This document shows, in pieces, positions 6,442 through 13,489 of a stretch of DNA of 14,303 nt. Source of the stretch: Chloroflexota bacterium. Its GTDB lineage: Bacteria > Chloroflexota > Limnocylindria > QHBO01. The position numbers and the translations under genes are program-made. The number at the start of each line of letters is the position of its first letter. Position 1 is the stretch's first letter. The notes under the pieces were generated by a model. It saw nothing but the letters and a program-made list of their open reading frames with translations. It was not told the origin of the DNA and did no database searches. The DNA lies in NCBI GenBank assembly GCA_024636135.1, contig JAGXHP010000120.1, positions 1 to 14,303 of the forward strand, read 5' to 3'.

Positions 6442-6491
6442 GTTCGCCCTTCAAGCAATCGTCGTGCCGCCCTCGATCGCGGAGCCGCCGG

Positions 6492-6935
6492 TCAGTCGAG
6501 GACCAGCGGGCGGACGGTCATCGTCTCCGCGACGCGACCCTCCCACTCCTCTCGGGGCGCGTCGCAGTACAGCTCGATCTCGTTGCCATCCGGATCGGCG
6601 GTGTAGAGGCTTCGCGTCACGCCATGGTCTGCCGTTCCGCGGAGCATTCCGCGCTCAGCGAGGATGCCATGCGCCTCCTTCACCGCATCCCAGTCCGCCA
6701 GGCGGAATGCGACATGGTAGAGACCGACCGCGTTCGGAACCGCCGAAGGGGCGGAGTCGCCGACCCGCAGCAGGGCCAGGTCGTGGTGGTTCTCGCCCGT
6801 CGCGGTGAGGAAGATCATGACGTTGCTCATCTCGCTGGACACCCGGAACCCGAGCACGTCGCGATAGAACGCGAGTGCTCGATCAAGGTCGCGCACCTTG
6901 AGCACGACGTGACCGACGCCGAGGGGCTGGAGCAT
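6492..6935 (-). CDS. VOC (glyoxalase/extradiol dioxygenase) superfamily enzyme
   Basis: A 147-residue cytoplasmic protein made of two beta-alpha-beta-beta-beta repeats. It starts GVGHVVLKVRDLDRALAFY RDVLGF, the standard VOC opening. Candidate metal ligands are H9, H74 (in GLYHVAF) and E121 (in GNEIELY), which is the usual His/His/Glu set; NHHDLAL at 49-55 may supply another histidine. DPDGNEIELY is the strong family mark. The superfamily includes extradiol ring-cleaving dioxygenases, glyoxalase I and resistance proteins. The layout is most like small type I extradiol (catechol 2,3-dioxygenase-like) members, but the substrate is unknown. The start is fixed by TAGCAT six bases upstream, a leaderless promoter located just after the Rpf gene's stop. 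Confidence 0.9.
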   Translation of the reverse strand: MLQPLGVGHVVLKVRDLDRALAFYRDVLGFRVSSEMSNVMIFLTATGENHHDLALLRVGDSAPSAVPNAVGLYHVAFRLADWDAVKEAHGILAERGMLRGTADHGVTRSLYTADPDGNEIELYCDAPREEWEGRVAETMTVRPLVLD

Positions 6936-6941
6936 GGAGCG

Positions 6942-6947
6942 ATGCTA
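6942..6947 (-). promoter_or_regulatory. -10 element (TAGCAT) of a leaderless VOC-gene transcript
   Basis: Minus-strand TAGCAT, then CGCTCC, then ATG: the same hexamer and the same six-base gap as at 5415-5420. It lies in the 31-bp space between the Rpf-like gene stop and the VOC start, so the VOC gene probably has its own promoter. Confidence 0.6.
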
Positions 6948-6966
6948 CTCCAGTGTCGACCCGGGG

Positions 6967-7554
6967 CTAGGGCAGGCCGAGCTTCGCGCGGCAGGCGGGC
7001 CACGGAGCGTACCCGCGCGCGTCGCGCAGGCGCTCGGCGACGGCGATCTGCTCCTCGCGCGTCGCCTCGTGCGGATATGCGGCATACGCGGCGCCGCCGT
7101 AGTCCTGCCACGTCCCAAGGTTGAACTGGAGGCCGCCGTAGTAGCCGTTGCCCGTGTTGATGGCCCAGTTTCCGCCGGACTCGCACTTCGCCAGGTCGTC
7201 CCACACGGTGGAGCCGTCGGAGGTCACGACGCGTTGCGGGGCGGGGGTCGGCTTCGGCTTCGGCGTCGCGATCACGTGGAGGGTGGCCTCCATCGGGGCC
7301 TCGACCGGAGTCGGAAGGGCGTCGGCGGCAAGATCTTCCGCGGCCGCCTGGTTCGTGACGCTGGCTGCCAGAATGCCCTGGCGGCCCGAGAGGGCACCGC
7401 GGTCCGCCACGAGAATGGGAGCCTCGGAGACTGGGAGCAGACCCTCCGCGATGTCGAGCGGAACGGGCGTCGCGGATCGTGCGGCTACGGGGGCCAGCAT
7501 CGCGACTCCGGCGATGCTGATGGCGGAGAGCGTGAGAATGCGTCGTAGCATCAT
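6967..7554 (-). CDS. secreted resuscitation-promoting-factor-like muralytic protein
   Basis: A 195-residue exported protein. Residues 1-28 are a Sec signal peptide (MMLRR, hydrophobic core, AARSA). Residues 30-97 are a low-complexity Ala/Pro/Val linker, 98-106 a Pro/Lys-rich hinge, and ~115-195 an Rpf/transglycosylase-like domain. The domain reads VWDDLAKCESGGNW, INTGNGYYGGLQF, TREEQIAVAE and WPAC, nearly identical in layout to Mycobacterium Rpf domains. E125 is the catalytic glutamate and C124-C188 the expected disulfide. Rpf proteins cut peptidoglycan glycan strands and wake dormant cells. There is no LysM or G5/DUF348 module, so it is a minimal, probably freely secreted form. The first of two consecutive ATGs (7554) has a GAGGG five bases upstream. 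No c-di-AMP (ydaO) riboswitch, often found upstream of such genes, was recognisable in the 209-bp leader region. Confidence 0.94.
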   Translation of the reverse strand: MMLRRILTLSAISIAGVAMLAPVAARSATPVPLDIAEGLLPVSEAPILVADRGALSGRQGILAASVTNQAAAEDLAADALPTPVEAPMEATLHVIATPKPKPTPAPQRVVTSDGSTVWDDLAKCESGGNWAINTGNGYYGGLQFNLGTWQDYGGAAYAAYPHEATREEQIAVAERLRDARGYAPWPACRAKLGLP

Positions 7555-7723
7555 GCGATCCCTCAGGCGCGCCGCGGGCGCGTCGAGATCGCCACCCGGG
7601 TGCTGCGCTTCGGGATATCAGCGGCTACGCGCCGCGGGAAATCGGGCAATAGAATCCATCCAGTATGTGGTCCGGCCGACGCGCACCGTGATATGCAGGT
7701 GGCGTGCCGGCGAGGGCTCACCC

Positions 7724-7729
7724 TAGCAT
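7724..7729 (+). promoter_or_regulatory. -10 element (TAGCAT) for the LOG-family gene
   Basis: TAGCAT lies 34 bases before the ATG at 7764, giving a short leader of about 28 bases that contains the strong ribosome site GGAGGA (7755-7760). Unlike the leaderless cases here, this gene combines the same -10 hexamer with a Shine-Dalgarno. Confidence 0.5.
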
Positions 7730-7763
7730 CCGCCATCTGACCTGTCGAGCCACCGGAGGACCC

Positions 7764-8585
7764 ATGCCACGCCGTACGAAGGAGCCTGAGCGCCGTCGAG
7801 GAGCCATCGTGGTGCGTGGCGCATCTCCCGGAGACCCACAGACCGAGGACCAAAAGCTACTCCGCGCGCGACCTCCCGCGCTCCGTTTCCAGGAGACCGA
7901 CACATGGCGAACGCTGCGCATCATGGGCGAGTTCGTGGAGGGGTTCGACGCTCTCGCCGATGTCGGGCCGGCGGTCAGCATCTTCGGATCGGCGCGCATC
8001 GGGCGTCGCAACCGGTACTACGGAGCCGCCCGCAGGCTGGCGGCCGCCCTCGTCAAAGAGGGCTACGCCGTCATCACCGGTGGAGGGCCGGGCATCATGG
8101 AGGCCGCGAACCGGGGTGCCCAGGAGGCCGGCGGCCTGTCCATCGGCTGCAATATCGAGCTGCCGTTCGAGCAGGGGCTCAATGAATACGTGGATCTCGG
8201 GATGGAGTTCCGCTACTTCTTCGTGCGCAAGGTCATGTTCGTGAAGTACGCGGAGGCGTTCGTGATCTTTCCCGGCGGCTTCGGAACGCTCGACGAGCTG
8301 TTCGAGTCCCTCACGCTGATCCAGACGGGGAAGGTGCAGCACTTCCCGGTCGTGCTGTACGGGCGTGACTACTGGACCGGCCTGATCGACTGGATCAAGG
8401 ACAAGCCCCTGTACGAGGAGAAGATCTCGCCCGAGGACCTCGACCTGGTGACCGTCACCGACAACGTCGAGGAAGCCTGCGCGGCGATCCTGCGCCATCG
8501 CGGCAAGGGACGCGAGAAGGAAGAGGCGGACAGTCGCTCCGCCACCCAGGATGCCGTGCAGCGGGCCGCTGCCGGCGCCCCGTGA
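7764..8585 (+). CDS. LOG-family Rossmann protein (TIGR00730-like, cytokinin-riboside-monophosphate phosphoribohydrolase type)
   Basis: A 273-residue cytoplasmic protein. After a basic, unstructured N-terminus comes a lysine-decarboxylase-like Rossmann fold: VSIFGSARIGRRNRYY, then VITGGGPGIMEAANRGA, then FPGGFGTLDELFE. The last two are the GGGxGxMxx and PGGxGTxxE signatures of LOG proteins, which release the base from nucleoside 5'-monophosphates. The length and extended N-terminus fit the larger 'type II' LOGs. These are often misnamed lysine decarboxylases; no decarboxylase activity is expected. ATG 7764 is chosen because GGAGGA sits three bases upstream; an in-frame ATG at 7704 would add 20 residues lying upstream of the -10 element. 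The stop overlaps the GTG of the downstream membrane protein. Confidence 0.93.
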   Translation: MPRRTKEPERRRGAIVVRGASPGDPQTEDQKLLRARPPALRFQETDTWRTLRIMGEFVEGFDALADVGPAVSIFGSARIGRRNRYYGAARRLAAALVKEGYAVITGGGPGIMEAANRGAQEAGGLSIGCNIELPFEQGLNEYVDLGMEFRYFFVRKVMFVKYAEAFVIFPGGFGTLDELFESLTLIQTGKVQHFPVVLYGRDYWTGLIDWIKDKPLYEEKISPEDLDLVTVTDNVEEACAAILRHRGKGREKEEADSRSATQDAVQRAAAGAP

Positions 8586-9190
8586 CCCGGCGCTTCGTCC
8601 AGCTCGTCGTCGCGTGCGCCGTCCTCGGGGTCGGCGTCGCTCTGCTGCTGGATGCGGCCCTCGGCTCGGATGGCTATGCCGCTCTCGTGAACGGATTGAC
8701 GCTCTTCACCGGGATGCCGTTCTGGATCGTCAACATCGCGGTGAGCGTCGTCTTCATCGCCGCAGCGTGGCTGCGCGGCCGCGTGCCGGGAGTCGGGACG
8801 CTCGTACAGCCGGTGGTCGTGGGGGTGACCGTATCGCTCGTGATGCCCCTGCTCCCGACCCCCGCGCACCCGGCATTCCAGGCGGTCGAGCTGGCGCTGG
8901 CGTTCGTCCTGCTGTGCGTCGGGGTCGCTGGCTACCTTGCCGCGGACCTCGGGGCCGGGCCGGCAGAGGCGGCAGCGCTGGCGTGGGATCCTCCGATCCC
9001 ATTCAAGTGGAGCTACACCCTCGTCCAGGCGACCGGGGCATCGATCGGCTGGCTGCTCGGGGCGGCAATCGGACCGGGGACGGTGCTCATCGTCCTGTTC
9101 ATCGGGCCCACCGTCGACTGGCTGATGCGCACGGTCCTGGCGCGGATCGGCCTGGCTGAGCCACGGCTGCTGGAGCCGACGACCGGCTGA
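8582..9190 (+). CDS. YczE/YitT-type integral membrane protein
   Basis: A 202-residue membrane protein with about five hydrophobic helices (roughly 6-26, 47-65, 77-97, 103-127 and 145-180). It shows the YczE (COG2364) pattern: GVGVALLLDAALG, LTLFTGMPFWIVNIAVS, GVGTLVQPVVVG, LAADLGAGPAE, and GWLLGAAIGPGTVLIVLFIGP. Function in this family is not settled. In Bacillus yczE lies beside the phosphopantetheinyl transferase sfp, and YitT-like proteins are suspected transporters. The start is a GTG in a GTGA overlap with the LOG stop and there is no separate ribosome site, so translation is probably coupled. It ends 9 bp from the convergent TfoX-like gene. Confidence 0.85.
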   Translation: MTRRFVQLVVACAVLGVGVALLLDAALGSDGYAALVNGLTLFTGMPFWIVNIAVSVVFIAAAWLRGRVPGVGTLVQPVVVGVTVSLVMPLLPTPAHPAFQAVELALAFVLLCVGVAGYLAADLGAGPAEAAALAWDPPIPFKWSYTLVQATGASIGWLLGAAIGPGTVLIVLFIGPTVDWLMRTVLARIGLAEPRLLEPTTG

Positions 9191-9199
9191 GAGCCGCGA

Positions 9200-9523
9200 T
9201 CAGCGCCGGGCGCCGCGCGCCGAGGCGAGCGATCGCTCCGCAAGCTCCCGGAGCCGGTCCGGAGCGTCGAGAAGCTCGTCGGGAACCGACCAGTACGGCA
9301 TGCGCCCATGGCGCACTGATCCGTCGGATGGGCTGTCGTCATCGGCCCGAAGGAATGCCGTTCCTTCGGAGTCGACCAGGCCGAACATCACGCCGTCGGC
9401 GAAGATCCCGTGGCCGCCGAACATCGCGCGCTGGGTCACGTCACCGAGCGGTGACAGGTCATCGACGAGCGTGGCCGCCATGGCCGTCCCCGCATCGCTC
9501 CGGCGCGCGCCCTTCTCGCCCAT
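9200..9523 (-). CDS. TfoX N-terminal-domain protein
   Basis: A 107-residue cytoplasmic protein consisting of one TfoX_N domain: LVDDLSPLGDVTQRAMFGGHGIFADGVMFGLVDSEG, a short TAFLRADD strand, GRMPYWSVPDELLD, then a C-terminal helix. TfoX/Sxy is a competence regulator in gamma-proteobacteria, but isolated TfoX_N proteins are widespread and mostly uncharacterised, so no competence role is claimed. The frame stays open upstream through the tRNA gene, which cannot be coding; ATG 9523 is the best start because a GAGG sits four bases upstream and the domain begins soon after. The ATGs at 9550/9553 are alternatives. It converges on the YczE-type gene. Confidence 0.88.
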   Translation of the reverse strand: MGEKGARRSDAGTAMAATLVDDLSPLGDVTQRAMFGGHGIFADGVMFGLVDSEGTAFLRADDDSPSDGSVRHGRMPYWSVPDELLDAPDRLRELAERSLASARGARR

Positions 9524-9603
9524 CGGCCTCGCTCCGCTATGGACGCACATCATCGCCTGGACGTCGAGTGCAGCGCGACGGAGCAGCGCTTCGAAGGCGT
9601 CCA

Positions 9604-9609
9604 AAAAGG
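9604..9609 (-). terminator. short T-run after tRNA-Asp, possible terminator
   Basis: On the minus strand five T residues occur about 8 bases beyond the tRNA CCA end. The tRNA acceptor helix itself is GC-rich, but no separate hairpin precedes the T-run, so this is a weak call. Confidence 0.25.
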
Positions 9610-9618
9610 CAGGAGTGG

Positions 9619-9692
9619 CGGGCCCGACCGGATTCGAACCGGCGATCTCCAGCGTGACAGGCTGGCATGTTGGGCCACTACACCACGGGCCC
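9619..9692 (-). tRNA. tRNA-Asp (anticodon GTC)
   Basis: The minus strand folds by hand into a complete cloverleaf of 74 bases. It has a 7-bp acceptor stem (GGGCCCG/CGGGCCC), T8-G9, a D-stem GTGT/ACAT with loop AGTGGCCCA, and G26. The anticodon stem is CCAGC/GCTGG with loop CTGTCAC (anticodon GTC), followed by a five-base variable loop AGATC, T-stem GCCGG/CCGGT and T-loop TTCGAAT. The discriminator base is G, as expected for tRNA-Asp. The next three bases (9616-9618, minus strand) read CCA, so the 3' CCA appears to be gene-encoded. It stands alone between a membrane-protein gene and the TfoX-like gene on the same strand. Confidence 0.97.
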
Positions 9693-9711
9693 GCGGGAGT
9701 GACGGTGGCGG

Positions 9712-9717
9712 AGCATA
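9712..9717 (-). promoter_or_regulatory. likely -10 element (TATGCT) for tRNA-Asp
   Basis: TATGCT on the minus strand ends 19 bases before the tRNA 5' end, giving a leader of roughly 12 bases. A second overlapping hexamer TATGGT (9717-9722) is also possible. No clear -35. Confidence 0.35.
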
Positions 9718-9736
9718 CCATAGCCCGCCGGGCCCT

Positions 9737-10171
9737 TCAGATACCCGAATCTGATCTCAGGTCGCCGATCAGGCGCACGGTCACCAGGCCGTATCCGACC
9801 GCCGCCAGCGATGCTCCCAGCGCGGCCGCGCCGAGGAGCGCCACGAAGTCGGGCGTCCGAACGGCGCTCGCCACCGCCGCAGCACCCGACGCCGTCGACA
9901 CCGCGGTCATCACTGCACCGAGCAGGGCGCCACCTGCCAGTGCGCCGCGCCAGCGACGTCGGATGCCGGCGAGGATGACGAGATGCAGGATGCCCACGGC
10001 GAGAATGCCCAGCGCGACCGTGGTGATCGCGCCGCCGAGAGCCGAGCGGTCGATGGCGAGGGGAGGGAGCGCGGAACGCACGGTGTCCGTCCCCAGCGCG
10101 GCGACGGCCAGGCCGGCCAAACCGGCGAGGGTCCAGACCACGGCGGCGATGCTCAGAATCGTGCGCGCCAC
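9737..10171 (-). CDS. small four-helix membrane protein, family unknown
   Basis: A 144-residue Ala/Leu/Val/Gly-rich integral membrane protein with about four helices (roughly 5-27, 45-69, 75-100 and 108-134). A short basic loop RRRWR (71-75) lies after helix 2 and an acidic tail (DLRSDSG) closes the protein. There are no catalytic motifs. The start is GTG at 10171, preceded by a GAGGG ribosome site five bases upstream. It lies 16 bp after the stop of another four-helix protein of similar size and layout, so the two form an operon and might be paralogues or subunits of one complex. The stop is about 45 bp from the tRNA-Asp gene. Confidence 0.72.
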   Translation of the reverse strand: MARTILSIAAVVWTLAGLAGLAVAALGTDTVRSALPPLAIDRSALGGAITTVALGILAVGILHLVILAGIRRRWRGALAGGALLGAVMTAVSTASGAAAVASAVRTPDFVALLGAAALGASLAAVGYGLVTVRLIGDLRSDSGI

Positions 10172-10187
10172 CGCGACCCTCGGCCCG

Positions 10188-10676
10188 TCAGCGGCGCGGG
10201 CGAAGCAGAAGGATGGCCGAGGCGCCGAAGATGAGGGTGGCTGCCGTCAGGGCCGTGGCCAGCACAGGATCTGCCGGGGGCTTCGCCATCGCGAGCAGTG
10301 CACCGCCAACCGCCAGGGCCGCCGCGACCCCCGCCAGGGTGCCCGTCAGGAGGCGAGCGCGGGGCACGGCGGCGAAGACGGCCATTCCACCGGCCGCCAA
10401 GCCACCGCCGAGCAGGAGCACGAGCAACCCGAGCAGGAGCGGCCCGGTCCCGATCGAGGTGACGTCGGGTGGCGCATCGCCGCCGTAGCGTCCGCCGATG
10501 GTGAGGGCCATGGCAATCATCCCGATCCCTGTGATCAGGAGGGCGATCCCGCCCACCACCACGCCGACGGTGGCCGCGGCCGCGGCTTCGCCGAGGTGCG
10601 CTGGCGCCAGGGATTGGTGGGAGCGTCCGCGTGCTCCGGCGGTCGAGGCGGCGCGGACGGGTCGTCGGTTGGTCAT
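10188..10676 (-). CDS. four-helix membrane protein, family unknown
   Basis: A 162-residue protein with a basic cytoplasmic N-terminus (residues 1-30, six Arg) and four hydrophobic helices at about 34-58, 77-103, 108-130 and 137-158. A loop carries GGRYGGDAPPDVTS between the first two, and a basic RPRR end closes it. It is Ala/Gly/Leu-rich with no motif I recognise. The ATG at 10676 is chosen because TACAAT lies nine bases upstream on the minus strand, matching the leaderless pattern; the frame stays open further upstream but would then run antisense through the next hydrolase gene. It is the first gene of a two-gene operon with 9737-10171 and diverges from the hydrolase at 10740 across only 63 bp. 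Confidence 0.72.
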   Translation of the reverse strand: MTNRRPVRAASTAGARGRSHQSLAPAHLGEAAAAATVGVVVGGIALLITGIGMIAMALTIGGRYGGDAPPDVTSIGTGPLLLGLLVLLLGGGLAAGGMAVFAAVPRARLLTGTLAGVAAALAVGGALLAMAKPPADPVLATALTAATLIFGASAILLLRPRR

Positions 10677-10685
10677 CGGCGACGG

Positions 10686-10691
10686 ATTGTA
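10686..10691 (-). promoter_or_regulatory. -10 element (TACAAT) for the two-membrane-protein operon
   Basis: Minus-strand TACAAT followed nine bases later by the ATG at 10676, so the message is leaderless or has a 1-3 base leader. It faces away from TATACT at 10724-10729, and the two divergent -10 boxes are 32 bp apart. Confidence 0.55.
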
Positions 10692-10723
10692 CGCGGTGAG
10701 CCAGTCCACGCGCTCGCCGGCCG

Positions 10724-10729
10724 TATACT
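10724..10729 (+). promoter_or_regulatory. -10 element (TATACT) for the hydrolase at 10740
   Basis: TATACT is one mismatch from the sigma70 -10 consensus and ends ten bases before the ATG at 10740. No Shine-Dalgarno fits well in the gap (CCGCCGCGGG), so a near-leaderless transcript is likely. No -35 match is visible. Confidence 0.58.
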
Positions 10730-10739
10730 CCGCCGCGGG

Positions 10740-11780
10740 ATGCCCTATGAGCTGCCGCCGGATCCGAGCACCGAGCGCCGCACCCGCGTCACGCGCTGGG
10801 TGAGCTTCGGGCTGGCCGCCGTGATGGTCGTCTTGGTCGCCTATCTCGGGTACGTCGGATACGAGGGATCGCGACAGCTGGCCGACCCACCGTCGCCGTC
10901 CACCGACTGCCGCACCCCAGCCGCGCTCGGCTGGACCTACGAGGCCATCGGCTACGACATCGCCACCGACGCCGCACTGCAGGCCGAGCCCGATCCGCGG
11001 GACTGCACGCAGCAGGGAGCCCCGGCCGACGACACCGTCACGACGGGCTCGGTCGAGATCGCGGGCTGGTACATCCCGGCCGCGGCCGGCGCCGGCCCCG
11101 AGGCCCCGACCGTGGTCATGGCCCACAGCTGGCGGACCAACAAGAGCACCCTGCTGGATCGCGCGGCGCTGCTGCACGACGCGTACAACCTGGTCCTGTT
11201 CGACTTCCGGAACCATGGCCAGAGCTCCGACGCGCCCACGACACAGGGCGTCCGGGAACGCGACGACCTGCGAGCCATCATCGACTGGCTCGAGCGCGAG
11301 AAGGGCCCCGACCGGATCGCGGTCCTCGGCGTGTCGATGGGCGGTGCGACGGCCCTGGCCGAGGCCGACCGCGACGCGCGCGTCGATGCGCTGGTCGTCG
11401 AGTCGACGCACGCCACCCTGGCCCACGCCGCGGAGGCGCGGCTGGGGACGAGCGGATATCCGCTGGCCCTTCCCGGCAGCTGGGCCATCCTGCTCGGCAC
11501 GCTGGTCAGGACCGGCCTCGACGTGTCGGTGGTGGACCCGGACCAGACGATCCGGCGCCTCGACGACCGCCCGATCCTACTGATCTCGGGCGGAGCCGAC
11601 GAAAGCATCGGCCCCGACGATGCGGAGACGCTGCGCACGCGGGCCGAGGAGGCCGGCTCGCCGGTCGAGCTCCACGTGTGCGCCGATGCGGCCCACGCGG
11701 AGGCCAACGAAACGTGCGCCGGAGAGTACGCCGATTGGGTGCTAGGCTTCCTCCAGCGGGCCCTGTCGTCACCCGGCTGA
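10740..11780 (+). CDS. membrane-anchored extracytoplasmic alpha/beta hydrolase
   Basis: A 346-residue protein: a cytoplasmic N-terminus with basic residues (RRTRVTR), one helix at about 20-41, a spacer with C57 and C89 that could form a disulfide outside the cell, then an alpha/beta-hydrolase domain. Motifs are HSWRTNKS (127-136 region, oxyanion hole), the strand LVLFDFRNHGQS, and the nucleophile elbow GVSMGG with S199. The likely acid is D287 in SGGADES and the likely histidine H319 in CADAAHAEA. It resembles the BAAT/dienelactone-type or FrsA-like lipase/esterase groups, but the substrate is unknown. The ATG at 10740 is supported by TATACT upstream. The same frame is open for 1.4 kb upstream, but that stretch crosses a tRNA and opposing genes and is not coding. 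It may be co-transcribed with the DUF885 gene 74 bp downstream. Confidence 0.86.
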   Translation: MPYELPPDPSTERRTRVTRWVSFGLAAVMVVLVAYLGYVGYEGSRQLADPPSPSTDCRTPAALGWTYEAIGYDIATDAALQAEPDPRDCTQQGAPADDTVTTGSVEIAGWYIPAAAGAGPEAPTVVMAHSWRTNKSTLLDRAALLHDAYNLVLFDFRNHGQSSDAPTTQGVRERDDLRAIIDWLEREKGPDRIAVLGVSMGGATALAEADRDARVDALVVESTHATLAHAAEARLGTSGYPLALPGSWAILLGTLVRTGLDVSVVDPDQTIRRLDDRPILLISGGADESIGPDDAETLRTRAEEAGSPVELHVCADAAHAEANETCAGEYADWVLGFLQRALSSPG

Positions 11781-11854
11781 GGCGCTCGCACCCGCCCGTC
11801 AAGAAGGCCCTCCCGATCGGAGGGTCGCGCAGTTCACGAGGTAAACGACCTTCC

Positions 11855-13489
11855 ATGACGATCGCCGAGACCGACGTCGACGCGCGCTTCGATCGCACGA
11901 TCGATCGGTGGTTCCGCGACCAGCTTGCCCTCAATCCCGAGGCAGCGACCTATCTCGGCATCCACGACCACGACGGTGACCTCTCGTCGGGGTCGCCGGA
12001 GGCCATCGACGAGGAGGTCGCCTTTCATCGACGGGCGATCGAGGAGCTGACGGCGCTCGATCCGTCCGAGCTGAGTGCCGATCGGGCGCTCGATCGCGAC
12101 CTGGCGCTGCACCAGGCACGACTCGCCATTCACTGGGAGACCGAGTACCGACCGTGGTCGGGCGCCTCGCATGGCGCCGAGCACATCGGCGAGGCGCTCT
12201 TTCCGCTCTTCACCCGGGACTTCGCACCTCTCGACCAGCGCATTGAGCGAATCATTGAGCGCCTCCATGCAGCACCCGGCTACCTGTCGGACGTCCGGCA
12301 TCGGGTGACCGCGCCCGTTCGCCTGTGGACCGAGATCGACCTCGAGTCGACCGAGCACCTTCCGGGCTTCCTCGACACGATCATCGCCGCGGCGCGCGCC
12401 GAGGCCGTCGACGATCGGCTCACGTCCCGACTCGTTGAAGCCTCGAATGAGGTGAAGGCGGGCCTCGAGGCCCACGCGCACTGGCTGCGCGATGACGTCC
12501 TGCCCCGGGCCGATGCCGACTGGAAGGCCGGGCCGGAGCGATTCGAGGAGATGATCCGCCTCAGAGAGCTCGAGGCAGACGGCGACGAGATCCTGGCCGT
12601 CGGCGAGGAGCTCCTCGTCAGCGAGAAGCGGGCACGGGACGACCTGGCGTCGCAGATCGACCCCACGGCGTCGCTGGCCGAGGTGGCGGACATCGTCAAG
12701 AACGACCACGCCGCGACCTTTGCCGAGGCGCTCGGCGAGTATCGCGAGTCCATGGATCGTGCCCGCGCGTTCGTGGTCGAGCATGGCCTCGCGACGCCGC
12801 CGGAGGAGGATCACCTCAACGTCATCGAGACGCCGGACTTCGTGCGGCATCTCGTCCCCTTCGCCGCCTACTACGACCCGGCGAAGTTCGACCGCACCCC
12901 GGTCGGGACGTACATCGTCACCCCACCATCCTCCCCGGAGATGATGCGCGAGCACAACCGATCCTCGATCAGCAACACGTCGGTCCATGAGGCGTACCCG
13001 GGCCACCACCTCCAGCTCAGTGCCGCGATCACCAATCCGAGCTTGGTCCGGCTCTTCTCGGGCGCACCTGAGTTCAGCGAAGGATGGGCGTTCTACTGCG
13101 AGCGGATGATGAAGGAGGCCGGGTTCGACGACACGCCGATGGGCTGGTACATCGTCCACACCGACGCCATCTGGCGCGCGACACGCATCATCCTTGACGT
13201 CCAGCTGCATCGCGGCGTCATCGGGGTCGACGAGGCGGTGGAGCGCATGGTGGCCGAGACCGGTTTCGAGCGCCCCGCGGCCATCGCGGAGGTCAAGCGC
13301 TACACGAGCACGCCCACGTACCAGCTGTCGTACCTGTACGGCCGCCACATGATCGAGAAGCTGCGCGACGAGGTCAGGGCGCGCGAGGGCGCCGACTTCG
13401 ACCTTCGCCGCTTCCACGACACCCTGATCTACGGCGGAACCATGCCGGTCAGCTATGCGCGACGGCTGTTCGAGCCTTCCGGCCGATGA
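11855..13489 (+). CDS. DUF885-family putative metallopeptidase
   Basis: A 544-residue soluble protein without a signal peptide. It has the features of DUF885 (COG4805): an N-terminal helical region with FRDQLALNPEAATYLGIHD, a long helical middle, and the C-terminal core SSISNTSVHEAYPGHHLQ followed by FSEGWAFYCE. H378/E379 and H384 form an HExxxGH motif, and E409 in EGWAFY is a good candidate third metal ligand, so a zinc peptidase of the HEXXH-like gluzincin sort is likely. TYQLSYLYGRHMIEKLRDE and the RRFHDTLIYGGTMP end are also typical. The usual length is 550-600. Some DUF885 members are exported, but this one appears cytoplasmic from ATG 11855. The ribosome site is weak (GAGGT about 12 bases upstream). 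The stop overlaps the lipoprotein cyclophilin gene. Confidence 0.9.
   Translation: MTIAETDVDARFDRTIDRWFRDQLALNPEAATYLGIHDHDGDLSSGSPEAIDEEVAFHRRAIEELTALDPSELSADRALDRDLALHQARLAIHWETEYRPWSGASHGAEHIGEALFPLFTRDFAPLDQRIERIIERLHAAPGYLSDVRHRVTAPVRLWTEIDLESTEHLPGFLDTIIAAARAEAVDDRLTSRLVEASNEVKAGLEAHAHWLRDDVLPRADADWKAGPERFEEMIRLRELEADGDEILAVGEELLVSEKRARDDLASQIDPTASLAEVADIVKNDHAATFAEALGEYRESMDRARAFVVEHGLATPPEEDHLNVIETPDFVRHLVPFAAYYDPAKFDRTPVGTYIVTPPSSPEMMREHNRSSISNTSVHEAYPGHHLQLSAAITNPSLVRLFSGAPEFSEGWAFYCERMMKEAGFDDTPMGWYIVHTDAIWRATRIILDVQLHRGVIGVDEAVERMVAETGFERPAAIAEVKRYTSTPTYQLSYLYGRHMIEKLRDEVRAREGADFDLRRFHDTLIYGGTMPVSYARRLFEPSGR

Noticed and set aside
7555..7763. c-di-AMP (ydaO-yuaA) riboswitch upstream of the Rpf-like gene
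   Set aside because: The conserved ydaO blocks could not be found by eye on the minus strand. A covariance-model search would be needed to exclude a diverged form.
9524..9721. N-terminal extension of the TfoX-like frame
   Set aside because: It would translate the tRNA-Asp gene antisense to nothing useful on the same strand; the domain begins after the ATG at 9523.
9300..10739. Upstream extension of the hydrolase frame (10740-11780) giving a protein of over 800 residues
   Set aside because: It would run antisense through the TfoX-like gene, the tRNA-Asp and two membrane-protein genes. The translation is low-complexity, and a -10 element lies just before the true start.
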